From positions 2,666,001-2,730,000 of the forward strand of contig OZ245043.1 of assembly GCA_965224285.1 (NCBI GenBank): DNA of 64,000 bases. The letters run 5' to 3'. The position numbers and the translations under genes are program-made. The DNA is from JAJCYK01 sp965224285 (GTDB lineage Bacteria > Bacteroidota > Bacteroidia > Cytophagales > Cyclobacteriaceae). Of this stretch, positions 1-8,632 are shown piece after piece. A model generated the notes under the pieces. It was not told the origin of the DNA and did not search any database. It saw only the letters and a program-made list of their open reading frames with translations. How positions within the stretch are numbered: position 1 is the first letter of the stretch; the number at the start of each line of letters is the position of its first letter.

Positions 1-753
1 CATACTCATGGCCAGAAATGAGTGCTCGTAGTATGCAGAGTTAAAAGCGCCCGGAGTCAACACTACGCAATTTGGCGCTACGCCAGGCCTGGGTGATACC
101 GATTGCATGATCTCCAGCAGTTGTTCCGGATAATGTCCGACTTTCTCAATATTATGGTTGAAAAACAACCCTGAAAAAGTTCTTTTCATTGCTTCCCGGT
201 TAGACAGTACATAACCTATACCGGAGGGACACCTTACATTGTCCTCCAAAACGTAATATGAACCATCTTTATGCTTGATCAGATCTGTTCCTGAAACATG
301 AATATATACTCCTCCCGCGGGATCGATCCCAATCATTTCTTTGCAATAACAGGTATCGCGGTAGATCAGATCCAAGGGGATGATACCTTGCTTGAGAATA
401 TGTTGCTGGTGATAAATATCCCATAGAAACTCATTAATTGCATGGTTGCGCTGAATTAATCCCCGCTCCAGAGTCTGCCATTCATCCTTGGCAATTACCC
501 TGGGGAAAAGATCAAAAGGAAATACCCGTTCAACCCCTCCCTTTTCAGAATAAACATTAAAAGTGACTCCTTGATTGAAAAATGATAGCTTGGCGGTCTC
601 ATTTACCTTCTTAAAATCTTCAGATGAAAGTTGGTTAAACCTGGAAATAATATTTTGATAATGAGGATATATACTCTTATCGGTGTTAAAGACCTCATCC
701 AACTGAGTGGGATCTATCTGGTAGTTATCCAATAGTTTGCTATGATCATTCAT
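1..753 (-). CDS. Circularly permuted ATP-grasp protein, 3' end cut off by the window
   Basis: The 251 visible residues are the N-terminal part; the frame is open to the window edge, so the C-terminus lies outside. Seen: start MNDHSKLL, then PLDLIYRD near residue 130 and LEDNVRCPSG near residue 170, which fit the circularly permuted ATP-grasp family (COG2308, formerly DUF404/DUF407). Family members are thought to be ATP-dependent ligases acting on peptides and often sit beside alpha-E and transglutaminase-like genes; the partners cannot be seen here. The substrate is unknown. No other start codon competes. Family call is fairly sure, function is not. Confidence 0.8.
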   Translation of the reverse strand, partial: MNDHSKLLDNYQIDPTQLDEVFNTDKSIYPHYQNIISRFNQLSSEDFKKVNETAKLSFFNQGVTFNVYSEKGGVERVFPFDLFPRVIAKDEWQTLERGLIQRNHAINEFLWDIYHQQHILKQGIIPLDLIYRDTCYCKEMIGIDPAGGVYIHVSGTDLIKHKDGSYYVLEDNVRCPSGIGYVLSNREAMKRTFSGLFFNHNIEKVGHYPEQLLEIMQSVSPRPGVAPNCVVLTPGAFNSAYYEHSFLAMSM

Positions 754-1001
754 TAGTCAGTTCACCAACTTGATAATGTAACAAATCGACTAATCAATAT
801 GAAATAAAAGTAAAATAAAAATTTTACCAAACATTTGAAGAATTGTTAATAAACAAATTAAATATTTGATAAAATTTCAATATATGCGCCATTCTTTAGA
901 AGTTCAGGCTTCCATAGAACATTAAGGTTAGAGGTTATCCAAAAGACCACAATCACGGCCCTCAAGCAAGATAATTATTTTGGAAATAACGGCAGGGCCA
1001 G

Positions 1002-1034
1002 TTTTGAGAATTGCGGCAAATACTTCTATCTTTG
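1002..1034 (+). promoter_or_regulatory. Bacteroidota-type promoter of tRNA-Leu
   Basis: TTTTG at 1002-1006 and TATCTTTG at 1027-1034 are separated by 20 bases and fit the Bacteroidota -33 TTTG and -7 TAnnTTTG consensus. The tRNA begins 15 bases downstream, a plausible short leader. The rest of the gene-free stretch 754-1049 is AT-rich with nothing else recognisable. Confidence 0.6.
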
Positions 1035-1049
1035 TTATCCCTCCTTAAT

Positions 1050-1135
1050 GCGCATGTGGTGAAATTGGTATACACGCTGTCTTCAGGCGGCAGTGCCTTT
1101 CAGGCGTGGAGGTTCGAATCCTCTCATGCGCACCA
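1050..1135 (+). tRNA. tRNA-Leu (CAG anticodon)
   Basis: The acceptor stem GCGCATG (1050-1056) pairs perfectly with CATGCGC (1125-1131), followed by discriminator A and an encoded CCA. The anticodon stem CTGTC/GGCAG closes the loop TTCAGGC with anticodon CAG. A long variable arm (TGCC/GGCG) marks a class II tRNA, as expected for leucine. The T arm has GGAGG-TTCGAAT-CCTCT. It decodes CUG codons. Confidence 0.97.
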
Positions 1136-1162
1136 GGCTGCCATTTGGCAGCCTTTATTTTT
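1136..1162 (+). terminator. Rho-independent terminator of tRNA-Leu
   Basis: GGCTGCC (1136-1142), loop ATTT and GGCAGCC (1147-1153) form a perfect 7-bp stem followed by TTTATTTTT. It begins directly after the CCA end of the tRNA. Confidence 0.85.
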
Positions 1163-1190
1163 AGGGCTGAATGGCTAGACTTTGATCAGG

Positions 1191-1898
1191 TTATGACATG
1201 GGAACTTCAATAGCTAATACTTGGCTATCTTCCCCGGCCTTTAACTCTATCGAGTCAAACTCCCATAGGCCTATGGCGTCCCGGGCATCTAAAGTATGCT
1301 CCCCCACTTCAATTTTTCCTTCAAGTACAAAGAGATAAACACCATTGCCTGGAATATTGACCTCATAGGACAAGGTGCTTCCCAATTCAAGATCCGTTCT
1401 ACTTATGAAAGCCTTTTGATTTATCGGCACCCCTGTCTTCTCTGAGGGCGATACCAGGACTTGCCATTGGTTAATCCTGTCTTGGGCTGAAAAGGTTTTT
1501 TGATGATATCTGGGTGGAATATCTTGCTGCTCTGGAAAGATCCAAAGCTGTAGAAAATTAACCCATTCCTCTTTACTGTGATTGAATTCTGAGTGTCTAA
1601 CCCCGGTTCCGGCAGACATGACCTGAACATCACCTGCATTTATTACCGAAGAATTACCCATATCATCCCGGTGTATCAGAGCTCCGCTAAGTGGGATGGA
1701 GATAATTTCCATATTATCATGGGGATGGGTGCCAAAGCCCCTGGCCGGGGCCACCTTATCATCATTCAATACCCTTAGTAATCCGAAATTCATTTTCTGA
1801 GGGTCATAGTATTGGGCGAAGCTAAAAGAGTGGCTGCTTTCCAACCAACCATGTGAACCACTACCTCGACTGCTGGATGGGTGTAATACGTAATTCAT
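1191..1898 (-). CDS. Pirin family protein (YhhW-like bicupin)
   Basis: 235 residues, the usual size for a two-cupin pirin. The metal-binding set of the N-terminal cupin is visible as H58, H60 (in HPHDNME), H102 and E104 (in RHSEFN), matching the ligands known for E. coli YhhW. YhhW and human pirin can act as quercetin 2,3-dioxygenases in vitro, but the cellular substrate is unknown. The protein lacks a signal peptide and should be cytoplasmic. It is divergent from the alkyltransferase-like gene at 2017 and stands alone. Confidence 0.88.
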   Translation of the reverse strand: MNYVLHPSSSRGSGSHGWLESSHSFSFAQYYDPQKMNFGLLRVLNDDKVAPARGFGTHPHDNMEIISIPLSGALIHRDDMGNSSVINAGDVQVMSAGTGVRHSEFNHSKEEWVNFLQLWIFPEQQDIPPRYHQKTFSAQDRINQWQVLVSPSEKTGVPINQKAFISRTDLELGSTLSYEVNIPGNGVYLFVLEGKIEVGEHTLDARDAIGLWEFDSIELKAGEDSQVLAIEVPMS

Positions 1899-1927
1899 AA
1901 GAATAAATTATATATGTTGTTACATTA

Positions 1928-1941
1928 TATGTTTAAACATA
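1928..1941. promoter_or_regulatory. 14-bp palindrome between pirin and alkyltransferase-like genes
   Basis: TATGTTTAAACATA is a perfect 14-bp palindrome in the 118-bp divergent intergenic region. It lies 30 bases from the pirin start and about 75 from the other gene. Its symmetry suits a dimeric repressor, but such AT-rich palindromes can arise by chance and no regulator is nearby. Confidence 0.3.
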
Positions 1942-2016
1942 AATACGTAGACTTTATATAAAATGTTTTGATGAATAGCTTGTCAAGATAAGGCGCCGTT
2001 AGTTAAATTTATAGCC

Positions 2017-2346
2017 ATGTCATCGCAAAATTTTTTTGAGGATGTTTTCGAGGTAGCCAAATTAATTCCCAAAGGCAGGGTGACCAGCTATGGAGCAATT
2101 GCGGCCTACCTGGGTACTCGTGGCAGCGCAAGAATGGTGGGATGGGCTATGAACGGCGCTGGTACGGATCCCGATGTGCCGGCTCACCGGGTAGTCAATA
2201 GTCAGGGTTTGCTAACTGGCAAGCATCATTTCGAAACCCCGCAGCGAATGCAGGAACTGCTGGAGGCTGACGGAGTTAAGGTGGAAAATAATAGGGTTCT
2301 TGATTTCCAGCAGGTATTTTGGGATCCTATGAAGGAGCTGCTCTAA
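2017..2346 (+). CDS. Alkyltransferase-like protein (MGMT fold without active cysteine)
   Basis: 109 residues covering only the DNA-binding domain of O6-alkylguanine-DNA alkyltransferases. The helix-turn-helix segment SARMVGWAM with R39 is present. The active-site motif reads P55-A-H-R-V instead of the catalytic PCHRV, so the alkyl acceptor cysteine is replaced by alanine. This defines alkyltransferase-like (ATL) proteins, which bind O6-alkylguanine and hand lesions to nucleotide excision repair rather than reversing them. Its stop codon overlaps the stop of the convergent symporter gene. Confidence 0.85.
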   Translation: MSSQNFFEDVFEVAKLIPKGRVTSYGAIAAYLGTRGSARMVGWAMNGAGTDPDVPAHRVVNSQGLLTGKHHFETPQRMQELLEADGVKVENNRVLDFQQVFWDPMKELL

Positions 2347-3797
2347 GCTTTATTCAACTGGGCACTGCGAGGGCGACTTATAAGCCATAGGCCGATAAAA
2401 GTCAAAAACCCGTTGATGATCAAGATAAAAAAGCCAAAATTAATGCCCTGTTGTTTGCTGATCAAGTCAATAAAATAACTCAGTACCGGGGCCGACAAAC
2501 AAACCCATATTACATACCGATCTTTGATTGGTCTTTTGGTAAAGAGCCCAAAAGAATACAACCCCAACAGCGGTCCATAAGTATATCCTGCCACGGTAAA
2601 AACCGCGCTGATAACTGCCTCATTATTTATGGCTTTGAAAATGACTATCACCAGGAATATGATCACCGAGAATCCCACATGAACCAACATTCTCACTTTC
2701 TTTTTCCCGGGAGCATCCTCCAAATTGAAATTTAAGAAATCCACGCAAAAGGAAGTTGTCAGGGCAGTAAGTGCCGAGTCGGCGCTGGAGTAGGCTGCCG
2801 CGGTGATACCCAGTAAAAATACCACTCCGGCTATAAGGTCGAAATGCTTCAAAGCCAATAAAGGATAAAGGTCGTCGGTACTGGCCGGCAACGCAATACC
2901 CTTGTGGGCGGCATACAGATATAACAGAGCTCCTAATCCCAGGAACATGAGGTTTACTACCACCAGAGTCAGTGAAAACCACATCATATTTTTTTGCGAA
3001 TCCTTTAAGGTGCGGCAGGTAAGGTTCTTCTGCATCATATCTTGGTCCAGACCGGTCATAACGATGGCAATAAAAGCCCCGGCAAAGAATTGGAAGAAAA
3101 AGTTTTTACCACCGGCGAAATCCCAGAAAAAGATTTGGGAATAACTACTCTCCTGGACTGCAGTCACCATATCCCGCCAGGATAGCTCCATGCTCTTACC
3201 AATGAGAAGAATACTTATCGCTACCGACAACAACATAAACAAGGTCTGCAGGGTATCCGTCCATACAATGGTCTTGATCCCGCCTTTAAAAGTATAGATG
3301 TAGATCAGAATTATGGTCACCAACACCGTAACCTCAAATGGCACACCCCAGCTATTGAACAATGCCAGTTGAAGCACACCAGCCACCAAGAACAGTCTGA
3401 AGGAAGCGCCGATAGTACGGGATATCAGAAAGAAAGCCGCTCCGGTTTTATAAGACCAAAATCCGAAGCGCGACTCCAGATAGGTGTATATAGAAGTAAG
3501 ATTGAGTCTATAATACAGGGGCAATAATATTGTAGCAATAACCAGGTAGCCAACTAGGTAGCCTAATACCATTTGCATGTATGAAAACTGACTATCGGCT
3601 ACCCAGCCGGGAACAGAAATAAAAGTGACTCCAGACAGTGAAGCCCCGATCATACCAAATGCTACCAGATACCAGGGAGATTGCTTATTAGCGGTAAAAA
3701 AGGTTGAGTTATCCGCGTTTTTGGAGGTAAGAAAGGAAATGAGAATTAGTAAAGCAAAATATCCGGCTATCACAGCCAGCACCAGGGTAGAACTCAT
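2343..3797 (-). CDS. Sodium:solute symporter family transporter
   Basis: About 484 residues with roughly 13 hydrophobic segments, the size and topology of the SSS family (TC 2.A.21). Early motifs GMIGASLSGVTF and SVPGW suit the sodium-binding TM1 region, and FAGAFIAIVMTGLDQDMMQK matches the conserved middle helix with its DQD element. The substrate cannot be told from sequence; neighbours give no clue. I chose the ATG at 3797, directly before the first membrane helix; a TTG at 3842 would add 15 residues. Tail-to-tail with the ATL gene (4-bp overlap) and divergent from clpS. Confidence 0.85.
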   Translation of the reverse strand: MSSTLVLAVIAGYFALLILISFLTSKNADNSTFFTANKQSPWYLVAFGMIGASLSGVTFISVPGWVADSQFSYMQMVLGYLVGYLVIATILLPLYYRLNLTSIYTYLESRFGFWSYKTGAAFFLISRTIGASFRLFLVAGVLQLALFNSWGVPFEVTVLVTIILIYIYTFKGGIKTIVWTDTLQTLFMLLSVAISILLIGKSMELSWRDMVTAVQESSYSQIFFWDFAGGKNFFFQFFAGAFIAIVMTGLDQDMMQKNLTCRTLKDSQKNMMWFSLTLVVVNLMFLGLGALLYLYAAHKGIALPASTDDLYPLLALKHFDLIAGVVFLLGITAAAYSSADSALTALTTSFCVDFLNFNLEDAPGKKKVRMLVHVGFSVIIFLVIVIFKAINNEAVISAVFTVAGYTYGPLLGLYSFGLFTKRPIKDRYVIWVCLSAPVLSYFIDLISKQQGINFGFFILIINGFLTFIGLWLISRPRSAQLNKA

Positions 3798-3892
3798 ATA
3801 TTCGTGGATGGTGGTCGGAAATATAACATCAGTTTGAGCCAAATTTGTCCATTTTTTTTTACTTTTACTATTCTACTAGCTTATTCGAAGAT

Positions 3893-4168
3893 ATGTCATA
3901 CCAATTTCAGGAAGAAGTAGTTGCGGAAGTGCAGGACGATGTCATGGACCCCAAGGATTTGGTGGTTTTCAATGACGATTACAATACTTTTGAACATGTT
4001 ATCGAAACTCTGGTTAAGGTATGCCGACACACTTCACTGCAAGCAGAACAATGCGCCTACATCATTCATCATCGCGGTAAGTGCACCGTTAAAAAGGGAA
4101 CTTTGAATTTCCTACGGCCTATGAAAGAGGCTATTTGCGATGCTGGGATCGACGCCAGAGTACTATAG
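3893..4168 (+). CDS. clpS: ATP-dependent Clp protease adaptor ClpS
   Basis: 91 residues. It delivers N-degron substrates (bulky N-terminal residues) to ClpAP-type proteases. The core VVFNDDYNTFEHVI holds the Asn-Asp pair that grips the N-terminal residue, and HRGKCTVKKG contributes the ClpA-binding face. The ATG at 3893 is preferred over an upstream in-frame start at 3845, whose extra 16 residues are unlike the family. recR follows after 11 bases, so the two are probably co-transcribed. Confidence 0.93.
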   Translation: MSYQFQEEVVAEVQDDVMDPKDLVVFNDDYNTFEHVIETLVKVCRHTSLQAEQCAYIIHHRGKCTVKKGTLNFLRPMKEAICDAGIDARVL

Positions 4169-4179
4169 CAAATATCTAA

Positions 4180-4797
4180 GTGCAATTCCCATCCAGACTG
4201 ATTGAACAAGCAGTAGAGGAGTTTGCCAAATTGCCGGGCATAGGAAAAAAAACTGCTCTTCGTTTGGTCTTACATCTGCTGAAATCCCCTATTGAGCAAA
4301 CAGAATCACTTTCAACCAGCTTGTCTCAGTTACGCCAAGGAATCCGGTATTGCCGGCAATGCCATAATATATCGGACCTGGAGTTATGTAATATATGCAG
4401 CAACCCCAGGAGAGACCATCAAATTGTCTGTGTGGTGGAGGACTTGCCAGATGTCATTGCTATCGAAAATACCGGTCAGTACCATGGGTTGTATCACATT
4501 TTAGGTGGCATTATCTCACCAATAGACGGGGTTGGTCCGGACGAGTTGAATATTACTTCCTTAATAGAACGGATACGAGCTTCAGATCCAGAATTGAAGG
4601 AAGTTATCTTGGCCTTGAGCCCCACCATGGAAGGTGATACCACAGCGTTTTATCTGACCAAAAAGCTGCAGCCCTTTAGTTTGAAGATCAGTACTATCGC
4701 TAGAGGAGTGCCCATCGGTGGTGAGTTGGAATATACGGATGAAATTACCCTGGGACGCAGCATCCTCAGACGCAGCGCTTACCAGGAAGGCATCTAA
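4180..4797 (+). CDS. recR: Recombination mediator RecR
   Basis: 205 residues, full length. RecR with RecO/RecF loads RecA at gaps. In order: helix-hairpin-helix (FAKLPGIGKKTALRL, about 15-29), a four-cysteine zinc finger (C58, C61, C70, C73), a Toprim domain from about residue 80 (VCVVED) and a C-terminal part with GVPIGGELEYTDEITL. The start is GTG at 4180; no ATG is available before the conserved FPSRLIEQ region. The stop is followed after one base by a 10-bp hairpin. Confidence 0.96.
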   Translation: MQFPSRLIEQAVEEFAKLPGIGKKTALRLVLHLLKSPIEQTESLSTSLSQLRQGIRYCRQCHNISDLELCNICSNPRRDHQIVCVVEDLPDVIAIENTGQYHGLYHILGGIISPIDGVGPDELNITSLIERIRASDPELKEVILALSPTMEGDTTAFYLTKKLQPFSLKISTIARGVPIGGELEYTDEITLGRSILRRSAYQEGI

Positions 4798-4798
4798 G

Positions 4799-4831
4799 AT
4801 TACTGCCAATTTGATATTTCCTGGCAGTAAT
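4799..4831 (+). terminator. Stem-loop after recR without a U-tract
   Basis: ATTACTGCCA (4799-4808) and TGGCAGTAAT (4822-4831) form a perfect 10-bp stem with a 13-base loop, one base after the recR stop. No run of T follows on either strand, so it is either a 3'-end stabiliser or a weak terminator. Confidence 0.45.
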
Positions 4832-4893
4832 TTAGGCTAATGGTTATCAATAGTATAAAATACTACCATCCCTTTTTCAAAGTGAATAAATTG

Positions 4894-4925
4894 TTGGTAT
4901 GATCCAGTGTTAATGGCTACTTTTG
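4894..4925 (+). promoter_or_regulatory. Predicted promoter of the aminotransferase gene
   Basis: TTG at 4894-4896 and TACTTTTG at 4918-4925, spaced by 21 bases, fit the Bacteroidota -33/-7 pattern. The start codon at 4947 lies 21 bases beyond the -7 box. Confidence 0.5.
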
Positions 4926-4946
4926 ATGTAGGTAAATAATTTTAAT

Positions 4947-6164
4947 ATGAACTCTACTATCGCATCGGCCAATCCTGTTTCTGAAAGGATTAGCAGCCTG
5001 GCGGAATCCGCCACCCTGGCTATGGCCGCCAGAGCGCGGGAATACAAGGCTCAGGGTATTGAGGTCATCGCACTAAGCTTGGGAGAGCCCGATTTTAAAA
5101 CACCTTCTCACATCTGCGAAGGGGCGAAACGAGCCATTGATACCGGTAAATATTTCAGTTATCCCCCGGTGAATGGATATTTGGACCTGCGGGAAGCCAT
5201 TTGTGAGAAACTGGAAAGGGATAACAACATCGACTATCAACCGGGACAGATTGTGGTCTCTAATGGCGCCAAACAGTCTATAGCCAACGCCATGTTCAGC
5301 CTGATAAATCCGGGAGATGAGGTGATCGTATATTCTCCCTATTGGGTAAGTTATGGGGCTATTATCCAACTAGCAGAAGGGGTGCCAGTATATATTGAAG
5401 GTAATATTGAAAACGGTTTTAAAGCTACTGCGGCGCAACTGCAAAATGCCATCTCACCCAAAACCAAGGCGGTTATATACAGTTCTCCTTCTAATCCCAC
5501 TGGAAGCGTTTTTACCAGAGAGGAAATGGCCGACATGGCCACGGTGCTAGCAGAGCACCCTCATGTTTACGTCATAGCTGATGAAATATATGAGTATATA
5601 AATTACACAGAAGAGCATGTAAGCATGGCCTCCTTTCCGGAAATTTATAACAATACTATAACAGTCAACGGATTCGCCAAAGGGTTTGCCATGACCGGCT
5701 GGCGAGTAGGTTATATTGCGGCGCCCCAATGGGTGGCCAAAGCCTGTTCTAAAATGCAGGGCCAGATCACCTCCGCCAATTGCTCAATAGCCCAAAGAGC
5801 AGCCCTATCTGCATTGACAGAAGATCTGGGTCCTACCTTTGCCATGCGGGACGAGTATTTACGTCGCCGGGATTTGGTTTACAGCCTGCTTAAAGATATT
5901 CCAGGGGTGAAAACCAATCTACCCCAGGGAGCTTTTTACTTCTTTCCGGATGTAAGCAGCTATTATGGCAAAAGTTACGGTGACCGGGTGATCTCCAATT
6001 CCGATGAATTTTGCATGTTTATTCTGGAAGAAGCACAGGTGGCGCTGGTAACCGGCTCTGCCTTTGGGGCTCCCAATAGTGTGCGAATTAGCTATGCGGC
6101 CTCTGAACAAGATCTCAGAGAGGCGCTGGGAAGAATAAAAGATGTTCTAGCCAAGCTCAATTAA
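4947..6164 (+). CDS. PLP-dependent class I aminotransferase (aspartate aminotransferase type)
   Basis: 405 residues, fold type I. It should transfer the amino group from aspartate (or an aromatic/prephenate-type substrate) to 2-oxoglutarate. Visible residues: SNPTG with N183, ADEIYE with D212 contacting the pyridine nitrogen, the PLP Schiff-base lysine K245 in GFAKGFAMTGWR, and the substrate-binding arginine in VRISYA near the C-terminus. It resembles the Thermus/Bacillus AspB subgroup (Ibeta), which can have several substrates. It overlaps the convergent hemE by 8 bases. Confidence 0.9.
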   Translation: MNSTIASANPVSERISSLAESATLAMAARAREYKAQGIEVIALSLGEPDFKTPSHICEGAKRAIDTGKYFSYPPVNGYLDLREAICEKLERDNNIDYQPGQIVVSNGAKQSIANAMFSLINPGDEVIVYSPYWVSYGAIIQLAEGVPVYIEGNIENGFKATAAQLQNAISPKTKAVIYSSPSNPTGSVFTREEMADMATVLAEHPHVYVIADEIYEYINYTEEHVSMASFPEIYNNTITVNGFAKGFAMTGWRVGYIAAPQWVAKACSKMQGQITSANCSIAQRAALSALTEDLGPTFAMRDEYLRRRDLVYSLLKDIPGVKTNLPQGAFYFFPDVSSYYGKSYGDRVISNSDEFCMFILEEAQVALVTGSAFGAPNSVRISYAASEQDLREALGRIKDVLAKLN

Positions 6165-7188
6165 TAGGGAACTGCTTAACGGTTTCAATAAAGCACTTTA
6201 CATTTTCCAGTGGAGTATCAGGGTATACACCATGTCCCAGGTTGGCTATGTGAGGTTGGCCTGAGAAAGCTTTTAGCATATTTTCGGTGCGTATTCTGAC
6301 AAGTTCACGGTCACCGTAAAGAGCACAGGGATCCAAATTCCCTTGCAAGGTTTTTCCCGGACCTAGAACTGCACGACATTGATCAACATCCATCTGCCAG
6401 TCAAGGCCTATAACTTCACATGCTAGTTCGCCCAGACTGGGCAGGGCGAAATAAGCTCCTTTGGCAAATACCGTCACTGGTACTTCATCAATAGCCTGGC
6501 AGATCCTGGAGGTATAGCGATGAGCGAACTCATGGTATTGACCCGGGGAAAGAATTCCCGCCCAGGAGTCGAAAAGTTGAACCAGGTCTGCTCCGGCCTT
6601 TACTTGTGCTTTTAAATAGGCAATGGTGCTGGTGGTGATCTTTTCCAGTAATTCATGGGCCATTTCCGGCTCATCATAGAGCATTCGGCGAGCTTTCGAA
6701 AAGGTCTTACTACCCTGACCCTCTACCATATAAGACATTACTGTCCATGGAGCGCCGGCAAACCCGATCAAGGGCACTTTTTGATCCAGTGCTTCTTTCA
6801 CTATTCTCATGGCCTCCAATACATAATGGAGATCTAGCTGTGGATCGACCACCTTTAGTGATTTCACATCGGCAGTGGTCTGTATGGTCTGGGGAAATTG
6901 CGGGCCTTTTTTTTCTACCAGGTGATAAGGAAGACCCATGGCCTCGGGTATCACCAAAATATCTGAAAAGATTATGGCCGCGTCGACGTTCAATATATCT
7001 ACCGGCTGTAGAGTGACTTCAGCAGCCAAATCCGGGGTGCGAACCAGTTCAAGAAAGCTCCTTACGTTGCTTCGAATGGCCCGGTATTCCGGAAGTATCC
7101 TGCCCGCCTGGCGCATTAGCCATACGGGTGTACGAGGAGTTTCTTCTCCATGGGCAGCCCTTAAAAGGAGGTCATTTTTCAATGGCAT
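6157..7188 (-). CDS. hemE: Uroporphyrinogen decarboxylase
   Basis: 343 residues, full length. It decarboxylates the four acetate side chains of uroporphyrinogen III to give coproporphyrinogen III in haem synthesis. Typical signatures are TPVWLMRQAGRILPEYR near the N-terminus, FSDILVIPEAMG with the catalytic aspartate, GFAGAPWTVMSYM, and the C-terminal NLGHGVYPDTP. I take the ATG at 7188; the frame also allows a TTG two codons upstream. Other haem genes are not adjacent. The close -7 box suggests a leaderless message. Confidence 0.95.
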   Translation of the reverse strand: MPLKNDLLLRAAHGEETPRTPVWLMRQAGRILPEYRAIRSNVRSFLELVRTPDLAAEVTLQPVDILNVDAAIIFSDILVIPEAMGLPYHLVEKKGPQFPQTIQTTADVKSLKVVDPQLDLHYVLEAMRIVKEALDQKVPLIGFAGAPWTVMSYMVEGQGSKTFSKARRMLYDEPEMAHELLEKITTSTIAYLKAQVKAGADLVQLFDSWAGILSPGQYHEFAHRYTSRICQAIDEVPVTVFAKGAYFALPSLGELACEVIGLDWQMDVDQCRAVLGPGKTLQGNLDPCALYGDRELVRIRTENMLKAFSGQPHIANLGHGVYPDTPLENVKCFIETVKQFPIN

Positions 7189-7191
7189 GGC

Positions 7192-7199
7192 CAAAGATA
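7192..7199 (-). promoter_or_regulatory. Possible -7 box directly before hemE
   Basis: On the minus strand TATCTTTG matches TAnnTTTG perfectly and ends three bases before the hemE ATG, which would place transcription start at the start codon. No clear -33 TTTG lies at the right distance, so this may be coincidence. Confidence 0.3.
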
Positions 7200-7303
7200 A
7201 AAGAAAATGCCTAAGGGTAGCAGCAGGATTTCGTCAATATCTCAATTCCAGAAATGCCTGAGCTCTTAGGATTTTAATTATATTTAAGTTAAAGCTTACT
7301 GCT

Positions 7304-8221
7304 ATGGGTTTACTTTTTGATGACTTCCAAAGTTGGAAAGAGTACTGTGAGGACCAGAATGTTCCTTTGTATATACCGGTAATTGAGTATGAATGCGAAC
7401 AAAAGGGCGCTACCGAACAGGAGATCTGGGAAGGGCTGGCAAAAGCCTTCCAGGTCATGAAAGAGGCCGTGCAGACTGGACTGGAGGAAGAAATGAGCTC
7501 ACAATCGGGTATGGTAGAAAGCGCGGGTAAAAAAGTATTTCAGCATCCAATTACAGTACTTTCACCGGAATTTCAACGGCTGGTTGCCAGGGCATTGGCT
7601 GCCAAAGAAGTGAACTCCTGCATGGGCAGGGTGGTAGCCGCTCCTACTGCCGGAGCCTCAGGAATCTTACCCGGAACACTGGTCACTATGCAGGAGTTGC
7701 ACTCCATAGATGACCGCAAGGTGGCTGAATGTCTGCTTATTGGCGCCGGGATCGCACTGATCCTGGAAAAAAATGCCTCGTTGGCAGGCGCTGTCGGAGG
7801 GTGCCAGGCGGAGACCGGTAGCGCTGCTGCCATGGCCGCAGGAGGAATAGTATACGCCCTCAATGGCACTATTCCAGAAGTTTTTAATGCAGTAGCCATC
7901 ACCATTCAATGCATGCTGGGTTTGGTCTGTGATCCAGTAGCCGGATTAGTGGAAGTGCCCTGTATCGTACGCAATGCCAGTGCATCGGTTATCGCGTATA
8001 GTTCGGCGCAAATGGCCTTGTCTCAAGTCACGGGGGTGATTCCGGTCGATGAATGTGTAGCAGCCCTGGGTGAGGTAGGCCAAAGTCTGGAAGACAGATA
8101 CAAGGAAACTGCTATGGGCGGTCTGGCAGCCACGCCTACTGCTAAACGTATAGCTAAAAATGTCCTGATCGACGACCTGGATATAATATCCGACCAAGAT
8201 CTAACCAATAATGATCTGTGA
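7304..8221 (+). CDS. L-serine dehydratase, iron-sulfur type, alpha chain
   Basis: 305 residues. The enzyme converts L-serine to pyruvate and ammonia using a [4Fe-4S] cluster. The alpha (catalytic) domain is clear: VVAAPTAGASGILPG, GGCQAETGSA, CDPVAG and VPCIVRN, with candidate cluster ligands C167, C209 and C220. In many bacteria the beta domain is fused or encoded next to it; here it is neither, so it would have to be elsewhere or dispensable. The gene ends in a 21-bp tail-to-tail overlap with the membrane protein gene. Confidence 0.9.
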   Translation: MGLLFDDFQSWKEYCEDQNVPLYIPVIEYECEQKGATEQEIWEGLAKAFQVMKEAVQTGLEEEMSSQSGMVESAGKKVFQHPITVLSPEFQRLVARALAAKEVNSCMGRVVAAPTAGASGILPGTLVTMQELHSIDDRKVAECLLIGAGIALILEKNASLAGAVGGCQAETGSAAAMAAGGIVYALNGTIPEVFNAVAITIQCMLGLVCDPVAGLVEVPCIVRNASASVIAYSSAQMALSQVTGVIPVDECVAALGEVGQSLEDRYKETAMGGLAATPTAKRIAKNVLIDDLDIISDQDLTNNDL

Positions 8222-8632
8222 TAATTTGCTCAGTGCCACCGCCCAAAAGACCGCGCTCAGGAACATATAGCCAATTATTTTTAATCTGGGGCTACCCATA
8301 GCAGAAACCAACAGAGTACCTCCGATAGGAGTAAATAGAACCGGGGTTAAAAAGGTCACTCCAAAAATCCCAAACCGGGTCCAAATATAATTGAAGCGTT
8401 TATCTGTAGTATTCTTTTCTCGAAACTTACGGAAAAATTTAGGCAGCCATCCGGGTTTGATCTTCTCCCCAACCAAAGTAAAGGTAACCACGCTGGTCAT
8501 CATGCCCAGGATACAGATCAGGATAGTCTCCATTGATGAAAACCCCACAGCCACCCCTAATGGTGGACCTGCCATGAATTTTAGCATGCTGGTGAAATAT
8601 ACGCTGAGATACTTTAGTAATTCAGATAACAT
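8201..8632 (-). CDS. Small integral membrane protein, possibly COG2426-like
   Basis: 143 residues with about four hydrophobic segments. An amphipathic start is followed by FMAGPPLGVAVGFSSMETIL, a basic cytoplasmic loop (KFFRKFREKN) and LTPVLFTPIGGTLLVSAMGSP. The two Pro-Gly-rich motifs in an inverted arrangement recall the SNARE-associated/COG2426 group, sometimes called small multidrug export proteins. That name is weakly founded. It overlaps the upstream antiporter gene by 11 bases, suggesting translational coupling. Function is unknown. Confidence 0.6.
   Translation of the reverse strand: MLSELLKYLSVYFTSMLKFMAGPPLGVAVGFSSMETILICILGMMTSVVTFTLVGEKIKPGWLPKFFRKFREKNTTDKRFNYIWTRFGIFGVTFLTPVLFTPIGGTLLVSAMGSPRLKIIGYMFLSAVFWAVALSKLSQIIIG

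Noticed and set aside
7573..7905. Long antisense frame opposite sdaA
   Set aside because: It is a shadow of the serine dehydratase reading frame: alanine- and serine-rich, no motif, no start context; sdaA is clearly the real gene.
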